A program made the position numbers and the translations under genes. From assembly GCA_031285905.1 (NCBI GenBank), contig JAITVH010000026.1, positions 1 to 39,166 of the forward strand: a DNA stretch of 39,166 nucleotides, written 5' to 3'. Under the pieces are notes generated by a model. It saw only the letters and a list, made by a program, of their open reading frames with translations. It did no database searches and was not told the DNA's origin. This document shows, piece after piece, positions 33,134 to 39,166 of this stretch; within the stretch, counting starts at the first letter, position 1, and the number at the start of each line of letters is the position of its first letter. This DNA is from Prevotella sp. (lineage in GTDB: Bacteria; Bacteroidota; Bacteroidia; Bacteroidales; Dysgonomonadaceae).

Positions 33134-33928
33134 TTAAACAGCGACTTCTCCTTTGATATGAGGGTGCGGATCATAACCTTCTAACTGAAAATCCTCAAAT
33201 TTAAAATCAAAAATGTTTTTTACATCCGGATTTATAATCATTCGTGGTAATGGACGAGGATCACGGGATAATTGCAGTTTTACCTGTTCCAGATGATTCA
33301 CATAGATATGCGCATCCCCCAGTGTATGTACAAAATCACCGGCTTCCAATCCTGTCACTTGTGCCATCATTTGTAGCAACAAAGCATACGAGGCAATATT
33401 GAAAGGTACGCCTAAAAATATATCGGCACTACGCTGATACAACTGTAAACTCAACTTTCCGTTTGCTATGTAAAACTGAAAGAATGCATGGCAGGGAGGA
33501 AGATTCATATTAGGAAGATCAGCTACATTCCATGCACTAACAATAATACGGCGCGAATCAGGATTATTCTTTATGGTATCTACTACATTGGTTATCTGGT
33601 CTATATGTCCACCATTATAATCGGGCCATGAGCGCCACTGATAACCATATATATGACCAAGTTCCCCATTTTCATCAGCCCACTCATTCCAGATACGTAC
33701 ACCATGTTCCTGCAGGTATTTTGCATTAGTATCACCTGCCAGAAACCAAAGAAGTTCATATATAATGGATTTTAAATGAAGCTTTTTTGTTGTCAGCACA
33801 GGAAAGCCCTCTGAAAGATCATAACGGCTCTGATGTCCAAACACGCTGATAGTACCTGTTCCTGTTCTGTCTTCTTTGTGAACACCTTCATCCAACACAC
33901 GCTTCAGGAGATCATGATATTGTTTCAT
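33134..33928 (-). CDS. thyA: Thymidylate synthase
   Basis: 264 residues, the E. coli ThyA length. Motifs include [14 protein letters not shown], the nucleophile Cys146 in [20 protein letters not shown] (phosphate-binding Arg), [23 protein letters not shown] (dUMP/folate binding) and GDAHIYVNH. It converts dUMP to dTMP with methylene-tetrahydrofolate. Bacteroidales often place a dihydrofolate reductase gene next to thyA. Here the downstream neighbour is a membrane protein instead. Confidence 0.98.
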   Translation of the reverse strand: MKQYHDLLKRVLDEGVHKEDRTGTGTISVFGHQSRYDLSEGFPVLTTKKLHLKSIIYELLWFLAGDTNAKYLQEHGVRIWNEWADENGELGHIYGYQWRSWPDYNGGHIDQITNVVDTIKNNPDSRRIIVSAWNVADLPNMNLPPCHAFFQFYIANGKLSLQLYQRSADIFLGVPFNIASYALLLQMMAQVTGLEAGDFVHTLGDAHIYVNHLEQVKLQLSRDPRPLPRMIINPDVKNIFDFKFEDFQLEGYDPHPHIKGEVAV

Positions 33929-33955
33929 CTTACTAAAATACTTTTTATTTAGTCA

Positions 33956-33973
33956 CAAAAATAGACAAAAATA
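33956..33973 (-). promoter_or_regulatory. Two tandem -7 boxes of thyA
   Basis: Minus-strand TATTTTTG occurs at 33963-33956 and at 33973-33966. Both fit TAnnTTTG and lie 28 and 38 bp before the thyA start. Either or both could be used. Confidence 0.5.
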
Positions 33974-34047
33974 AGGGATTATGATACAACTTAACTTTTG
34001 TTTAATGAATAAAGCTTACTTTCTCTAACAGCCTCAACAAAAAAGAG

Positions 34048-34055
34048 TATTTTTG
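34048..34055 (+). promoter_or_regulatory. -7 promoter box of prmA
   Basis: TATTTTTG matches TAnnTTTG and ends 19 bp before the prmA ATG at 34075. It diverges from the thyA promoter within a ~145-bp spacer. Confidence 0.5.
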
Positions 34056-34074
34056 TCAAAAAATATCATTTATA

Positions 34075-34914
34075 ATGAATTATATTGAAGTCTCTTTTAT
34101 ATGCATACCTAACGATGAAATCGTAAACAGTATCCTCTCTGCTACGATATCAGAACTCGGTTTCGAAAGTTTTGTTGAATATGAGCAAGGAACAAAAGCT
34201 TATATCCAGGATTATCTATTTAATGATAGTGAATTGAAAAATGTTCTTGATAATTTTCCCATAGAAGCTGATATAACTTATACTTACAAAGTTATAGAAG
34301 ACAAAAACTGGAATGAAGAATGGGAGAAAAACTATTTTCAACCACTGATAATTGATGATCGCTGCATCATTCAAAGTACATTTCACAATGTTCCTGCCAC
34401 ATATGAATATAACATCTTCATTGATCCTAAAATGGCATTTGGCACTGGTCATCACCAGACAACAGAATTGATGATGAAACAAATATTGAAGGATGATTTT
34501 AATGGAAAATCATTGTTAGATATGGGTACAGGAACAGCAATATTAGCCATTCTTGCATCTATGAGAGGAGCTGATCCAATTGTGGCAATAGACATCGATC
34601 AATGGGCATATGATAATGCGATGGAAAATCTTAAATTAAACAATATAAAAAATATAGATGTTAAAATAGGCGGGGCGGAATTATTAGAAGATGTAAATTT
34701 CGATATAATCCTGGCAAATATCAATCGGAACATATTACTTAATGATATTCCCCAATACGCATCTGTACTGAATGAGGGCGGATATCTATATATGAGTGGA
34801 TTTTATGTAGAAGATATTCCGGCTATTACTGAAGCATGCCAAAACAACGGTCTGTCCTATATATACCATGCAGAAAAAGATAATTGGGCGGCTGTAAAAT
34901 ACAAAAAAGCATAA
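34075..34914 (+). CDS. prmA: Ribosomal protein L11 methyltransferase
   Basis: 279 residues. The N-terminal L11-recognition domain (~1-90, with NWNEEWEKNYFQP) is followed by a class I SAM methyltransferase domain. It has AFGTGHHQTT (~122-131), SAM loop LLDMGTGTAILAI, AIDIDQWA, and ILANINRNIL in place of the NPPY-like motif. PrmA trimethylates L11 in the cytoplasm. It is the only + strand gene in this core block and is closed by the hairpin at 34928. Confidence 0.95.
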   Translation: MNYIEVSFICIPNDEIVNSILSATISELGFESFVEYEQGTKAYIQDYLFNDSELKNVLDNFPIEADITYTYKVIEDKNWNEEWEKNYFQPLIIDDRCIIQSTFHNVPATYEYNIFIDPKMAFGTGHHQTTELMMKQILKDDFNGKSLLDMGTGTAILAILASMRGADPIVAIDIDQWAYDNAMENLKLNNIKNIDVKIGGAELLEDVNFDIILANINRNILLNDIPQYASVLNEGGYLYMSGFYVEDIPAITEACQNNGLSYIYHAEKDNWAAVKYKKA

Positions 34915-34927
34915 TCTCTATAAACGA

Positions 34928-34963
34928 CATAAGAGGAGGCTTTTTTACAAACCTCCTCTTATG
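34928..34963 (+). terminator. Terminator after prmA
   Basis: A 12-bp perfect stem, CATAAGAGGAGG (34928-34939) with CCTCCTCTTATG (34952-34963), and a T-rich loop, 13 bp past the prmA stop. The T-tract after the stem is short. Confidence 0.75.
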
Positions 34964-35165
34964 TTTGAGTTAATTAGGTATTAGGCTTTAAGGTAAATAA
35001 AGATTGTTTGGTTATCAATACAAAGAAAGACCATTTAAATGGGCGCTCCAAATAAAAAAACATATTATAAAACATATTTTTTTATAAATTTTACTAATTA
35101 ACATTTAACCTTATAATAAAATATCAAATTTACCAATATACACCTCAAAGCCGATTAAATTTACA

Positions 35166-35591
35166 TTAATCTTCATTATCTAAATCCCAATCGTCAAAAT
35201 AAGAATAATCATCTGTAAACTGATCCAGTTCACGACGATCTTTTTTTGTCGGACGGCCTGTTCCACGCGCACGGTCTACAAATCCACTTATTTTTGACAT
35301 TTCCAGAATCTCTAATTGGGAGGTCGGGGTAACATCCTTCATAAATTCGGGAACAAGCTTAGCGCCCATCCTGTTCTCTGCAAGTTGCAATACTTCAAAT
35401 GAGTAAGTTACAGGTGCGCGGCGTACTTCTATAATATCTCCCACTTTTATCATCCGGGAGGGCTTTATTGTTACTCCTTTTATTGTAATCCGTCCTTTTT
35501 TACAAGCTTCAATAGCGATTGAGCGGGTTTTGAATAAACGTACCGCCCAAAGCCATTTATCTATACGGACTTCTTTTTTAGGTTCTTTCAT
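35166..35591 (-). CDS. hslR: S4-domain RNA-binding protein (Hsp15-like)
   Basis: 141 residues. An S4 domain at ~7-68 reads VRIDKWLWAVRLFKTRSIAIEACKKG and continues IKPSRMIKVGDIIEVRR. A basic and then acidic tail follows (TGRPTKKDRRELDQF, then DDWDLDNED). Hsp15 binds stalled 50S subunits carrying peptidyl-tRNA. This agrees with its probable operon with pth and rplY, although the GH95 gene now lies between them, 6 bp upstream of its start. Confidence 0.9.
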   Translation of the reverse strand: MKEPKKEVRIDKWLWAVRLFKTRSIAIEACKKGRITIKGVTIKPSRMIKVGDIIEVRRAPVTYSFEVLQLAENRMGAKLVPEFMKDVTPTSQLEILEMSKISGFVDRARGTGRPTKKDRRELDQFTDDYSYFDDWDLDNED

Positions 35592-35597
35592 AATTAT

Positions 35598-37859
35598 CTA
35601 AAGAATTGCTTCTATTTGATATTTTCTATCCTTTGCTGTATCAAACTGAAGTATATAATAACCGTTGTTATCTTGAGTAGATTGGATATTCAGTTCTTTT
35701 ATTTGTACAGGAATACTTGTTCTTATCTTGCACTTATTACCATGTGTAGATAATACTGTAGCAGATTTCAATTTGTTGCCTTTCCATATCATATCCACTT
35801 CAAAGCCTCCCCGTGCTCTCAACCCTTTTACTGTACCATCCATCCATACAGAAGGAAGAGCCGGCAATAAATGTAACTCATTCAAATGGCTTTGTAGCAG
35901 CATTTCAGCGACTCCGGCTGTTGCACCGAAATTGCCATCTATCTGAAATGGAGGATGAGCATCAAAAAGATTCTCATAAACTCCACCTCCACCACTGCCA
36001 TAGGAGACATCACCTGAACCCTTACCTGTTAATGTCATTGCACTTTTAATCAGTAGATGAGCATGATCACCATCCAATAATCGTGCCCAGAAAGAGATTT
36101 TCCACGCGCGGCTCCATCCTGTACCTCCGTCACCTCTGGCATTTAAAGAAACTTTTGCCGCATTGGCAATTCTTTCGTCCAATATCGGTGAAATCTGTTT
36201 TCCCGGATATAAGCCAATAAGGTGTGAAACATGCCTATGCTCGTTTTTGGGATCATCCTGTTCATGTTTCCATTCTCTTAATTGTCCCCAATCTCCGACA
36301 GTTAATCCGTTATCCAGTTTATTGAATTTAGCTTCTAATACCTTTATAAACTCGTTATCAGTTCCAAGTATCTTACCAGCTTCAATTGTATTTGTAAACA
36401 AATCCCATATCAACTGTTGGGCATAAGCAATACCGCTTTCCCATGGGCCATGCTCTGGCGACCATTCATTTGGAGCAACCAGTTTTCCGTCTTCATCAAT
36501 TATCATACGGTCTATCCAAAACTGACAAGCAGATTTCATCACCGGATATGCAGTCTTTTCAAGATAGTCTCTCTGCGGATCGAATAAGTATTTGTCCCAG
36601 ATGTGCATACAATACCATGCATTAGCCGGACGGTTCCAGTTCCAATCCGAATAACCAAATATATTGTTCTGAGTTTTCATTGCCCAACCAGAGCATTCCA
36701 ATTGCTTTGCCATATTCTGCCACGATTCGTGAACCATAGCCTCATTATAAATATAATTGATATAAGGGAGATGACATTCAGCCAGATTGGTTGTTTCTAC
36801 AGGCCAATAGTTCATTTGAACATTGATGTTTGAGTGAATATCACTTTCCCAAGGTGGAGTATTACTATCATTCCACAGACCTTGCAAATTTGATGGTTGA
36901 TCTAATCCCGGACGCGAACATGCTATTTTTAAGTAACGTCCATATTGAAAATACAAGATATCGGCAGCAGAGTTATATTCTCCATCTGTATATTTCTTGA
37001 ACAGTTCATTAGTAGGGATTGTAGGGGTAGTATTTCCTACATTGAGATAAACACGGTTGAAAAGAGCTTGAAAATCCTTTGTATGATCTTCTTTTATTTT
37101 CTTATATCCCTTTTTGACAGCATCTTCGTTTGTAGACAATATCTTTCCTTTCCAGTCTGTTCTTGTCAGATAATCCAACTCTATAGCATCATAGTTAGTT
37201 CCTGCTGTAAGGTATATAGTTACATCATTAGCATTTTCTATAGTGATAGAAGTCCCATCATTCTTAATACTACCTCCATTATTCTTAATGGTTAGTTGTG
37301 TATAATATGAAAGTAGTTCAAACTTACCCGATATGGATAAAGTATTGTTTATTACTTCTGTTTTCTCATTATGCGCCCCATCCAAACGTATCTTAAAGCT
37401 TATTTTGCCTTTTTTATTTGCAGAAAGATGCATCGCTATTATATCATCAGGATAGCTGGCAATATACTCACGGCTATAAGTAACTCCATCGGATTTGAAA
37501 GCTACTTTAGATATAGCATTTTCTATATCCAACTCCCTTCTATAATCTGTGTATTTACCCGATTGATTAGTGAAGTCTATAAATATATTCCCAAAGTTCT
37601 GGAAAGCGCCTCTTATTGTTTTGCTTCCTGTCCAGAGGGTTTTATCATTGAACTGAATTCGTTCTTGTTCTATACCTCCAAATATCATAGCGCCGATACG
37701 CCCATTACCGATAGGTAAAGCTGAAGTCATCCATTCTTCGGCAGGCGCCGTATACCAGAGTGTTAAGCTTTCTTTTGGAGATTTTACTTTTTGGGCTTTA
37801 GCAATAGGAAATATTGCAAACAATACAATTATCAGAAGGACTGTCCTGTAGCATTTCAT
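35598..37859 (-). CDS. GH95 alpha-L-fucosidase/galactosidase-type glycoside hydrolase
   Basis: 753 residues with a signal peptide (~1-22, ending AIAKAQK). The N-terminal GH95 beta domain starts [29 protein letters not shown]. An (alpha/alpha)6 catalytic domain follows: [35 protein letters not shown] (acid Glu region) and [16 protein letters not shown]-terminal beta domain completes the fold. GH95 enzymes act by inversion on alpha-1,2-fucosides or related L-galactosides of host or plant glycans, and this one is probably periplasmic or outer-membrane associated. It is slightly short for the family (~780-830). No SusC/SusD pair is near. It sits inside a housekeeping gene order. Confidence 0.92.
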   Translation of the reverse strand: MKCYRTVLLIIVLFAIFPIAKAQKVKSPKESLTLWYTAPAEEWMTSALPIGNGRIGAMIFGGIEQERIQFNDKTLWTGSKTIRGAFQNFGNIFIDFTNQSGKYTDYRRELDIENAISKVAFKSDGVTYSREYIASYPDDIIAMHLSANKKGKISFKIRLDGAHNEKTEVINNTLSISGKFELLSYYTQLTIKNNGGSIKNDGTSITIENANDVTIYLTAGTNYDAIELDYLTRTDWKGKILSTNEDAVKKGYKKIKEDHTKDFQALFNRVYLNVGNTTPTIPTNELFKKYTDGEYNSAADILYFQYGRYLKIACSRPGLDQPSNLQGLWNDSNTPPWESDIHSNINVQMNYWPVETTNLAECHLPYINYIYNEAMVHESWQNMAKQLECSGWAMKTQNNIFGYSDWNWNRPANAWYCMHIWDKYLFDPQRDYLEKTAYPVMKSACQFWIDRMIIDEDGKLVAPNEWSPEHGPWESGIAYAQQLIWDLFTNTIEAGKILGTDNEFIKVLEAKFNKLDNGLTVGDWGQLREWKHEQDDPKNEHRHVSHLIGLYPGKQISPILDERIANAAKVSLNARGDGGTGWSRAWKISFWARLLDGDHAHLLIKSAMTLTGKGSGDVSYGSGGGGVYENLFDAHPPFQIDGNFGATAGVAEMLLQSHLNELHLLPALPSVWMDGTVKGLRARGGFEVDMIWKGNKLKSATVLSTHGNKCKIRTSIPVQIKELNIQSTQDNNGYYILQFDTAKDRKYQIEAIL

Positions 37860-37910
37860 GGTGTATTATTAATTTAAGTTGTTTATAAAAGACAAATATA
37901 ACCAAATCTT

Positions 37911-38474
37911 TTATTTGTTATTATATAGATTCATAGTGTTTTGTAGTCCTGCCAGACAAAAGCTTTTAATGATCTCCCCACATATTTCCAATCTTTCGGG
38001 AAGTGCTTTCTCTTCTTCATCAGAGAAGCCATCCAGCACATAATTCACTTGCCCTCCCTGGGGAAACTCACTCCCTATGCCGAACCGCAAACGTGCATAT
38101 TGCTGGCTATTCAGTATTGATTGAATATGTTTCAATCCATTATGCCCGGCATCACTACCTTTACCTTTAAGGCGTAATGTGCCGAATGGAAGCGCTAAAT
38201 CATCTACAACAACTAGGAGGTTTTCGGGTTGAATCTTCTCTTGATTCATCCAATAACGGACAGCATTTCCGCTGAGATTCATATAGGTTGATGGTTTTAA
38301 CAAGACTATAGTCCTACCTTTCAACTTCAACTCGGTCACAAAACCATAACGCCTATCTGCAAAAGAAATATTGGACGCTTTAGCTAAAGCGTCCAATACT
38401 CTGAATCCTATATTGTGGCGGGTATATTCGTATTCTCTACCAATATTACCTAAGCCGGCAATCAAATACTTCAT
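37911..38474 (-). CDS. pth: Peptidyl-tRNA hydrolase
   Basis: 187 residues. Pth motifs are [18 protein letters not shown] with catalytic His20 and Asn10, [20 protein letters not shown] with the conserved Asp, and GHNGLKHI. It recycles peptidyl-tRNA released from ribosomes. It follows rplY by 28 bp on the same strand, a common pairing. Confidence 0.97.
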   Translation of the reverse strand: MKYLIAGLGNIGREYEYTRHNIGFRVLDALAKASNISFADRRYGFVTELKLKGRTIVLLKPSTYMNLSGNAVRYWMNQEKIQPENLLVVVDDLALPFGTLRLKGKGSDAGHNGLKHIQSILNSQQYARLRFGIGSEFPQGGQVNYVLDGFSDEEEKALPERLEICGEIIKSFCLAGLQNTMNLYNNK

Positions 38475-38502
38475 TCAATAATTTATAACAACTTATTAGT
38501 TA

Positions 38503-39081
38503 TTAGCCGTTTTTAGCAGCAAGACCTCTTGCAGCACGTGTTAACTGAACGCGACAAACAACAGCATTTTTTGCATTAAGCAATTCTAATCCTTCAAAAT
38601 GCAATTCTCCAACCTGTATAGATTTTCCTAGAGTCAGGCCTGATACGTCGATATGTACTTTTTCAGGAACTTTGTCATAAAGTGCTTTAACTTTCAATTT
38701 ACGTAAGTCAAGAGATAATTTACCTCCGGCTTTCACACCTTCAGCCAATCCGTCAAGTACTACAGGCACATCTATAACAATTGGTTTCTTCTCGAATACA
38801 TGAAGAAAATCGAGGTGAAGTACTGCGTCAGATACAGGATGAACCTGTATATCCTTTAATATTGCTTTATAGTTATCTTTTCCAACAGTAAGGTCTACCA
38901 GAAAAATCTCAGGTGTATAGATCAATTTACGAACATCGCTATTTGTAACAGAAAAGTGAATCGCTTCTTTTGATTCACCACCGTATATTACAGCAGGAAT
39001 TTTATCTTCTTTACGGAAAGCTTTAGTCGGTTTTTTACCAGTAGCTTCTCTTAGTTCGCCTTTTAATTCAAATGTTTTCAT
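38503..39081 (-). CDS. rplY: Ribosomal protein L25/Ctc
   Basis: 192 residues, the long Ctc form. The N-terminal 5S-rRNA-binding domain (~1-90) has ELREATGKKPTKAFRKEDKIPAVIYGG and VHPVSDAVLHLDFLHV. The C-terminal TL5-like beta domain (~95-180) includes GLAEGVKAGGKLSLDLRKLKVKA. It is first of the rplY-pth unit. The remaining 85 bp to the window end show only upstream DNA. Confidence 0.96.
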   Translation of the reverse strand: MKTFELKGELREATGKKPTKAFRKEDKIPAVIYGGESKEAIHFSVTNSDVRKLIYTPEIFLVDLTVGKDNYKAILKDIQVHPVSDAVLHLDFLHVFEKKPIVIDVPVVLDGLAEGVKAGGKLSLDLRKLKVKALYDKVPEKVHIDVSGLTLGKSIQVGELHFEGLELLNAKNAVVCRVQLTRAARGLAAKNG

Positions 39082-39166
39082 TCTTAAACTTTTTTAATTG
39101 TGTTACTCAAATTAAGGATTGCTTCCTCATTCCCATCACACGTACGGGCTTATAAAAGCGGTGCAA

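Overview
The window looks like a chromosomal segment of a low-GC member of the Bacteroidales. The evidence is the repeated TAnnTTTG -7 promoter boxes (one with a TTTG -33 box at 19 bp spacing), IntDOT-type recombinases lacking the first catalytic arginine, a Mfa/FimB-like lipoprotein, a GH95 fucosidase, a tRNA gene without encoded CCA, and the gene order rplM-rpsI-rpsB-tsf. Dysgonomonas or Parabacteroides relatives are plausible, but the genus cannot be fixed from sequence alone.

Left part (about 1-20,500) is accessory and heavily damaged. It holds a SymE-like toxin, a RhuM-like small protein and two tandem tyrosine recombinases (641-3512), and a pair of excisionase-like HTH genes (4436-5032) behind a promoter with GC-rich tandem 20-bp repeats. 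Next come a Fic N-terminal fragment cut by an IS21-family remnant (istB kept, istA reduced to its last codons) and two truncated phage-type genes joined head to head beside tRNA-Arg(UCU). A GH13 alpha-amylase follows, whose 5' end is replaced by the 3' half of another tRNA, then a GNAT remnant.

A defence-like block spans 10,180-19,795. It contains a class II Fic protein with CTACC half-sites in its promoter and a large PIN-domain/coiled-coil/two-TM protein. It also contains a DISARM-like helicase locus: a ~1,750-codon helicase split by one in-frame TAA, followed directly by a SNF2 helicase (DrmD-like) truncated after Walker A. As it stands the helicase locus appears inactivated.

Middle part (20,500-28,100) has a fimbrial-type lipoprotein, a degenerate ROK protein, an aldo/keto reductase pseudogene, and a redox cluster. 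The cluster comprises an AraC regulator, an exported flavodoxin with a frameshift in a T-run, a NapH-like polyferredoxin, an ECF-type S component and a Tat-exported aldo/keto reductase with Fe-S motifs. A strong bidirectional terminator closes it.

Right part (28,132-39,166) is core genome: tsf, rpsB, rpsI, rplM, a large membrane protein, thyA, prmA (opposite strand), hslR, GH95 fucosidase, pth and rplY. The GH95 gene sits between pth and hslR in what looks like a housekeeping operon.
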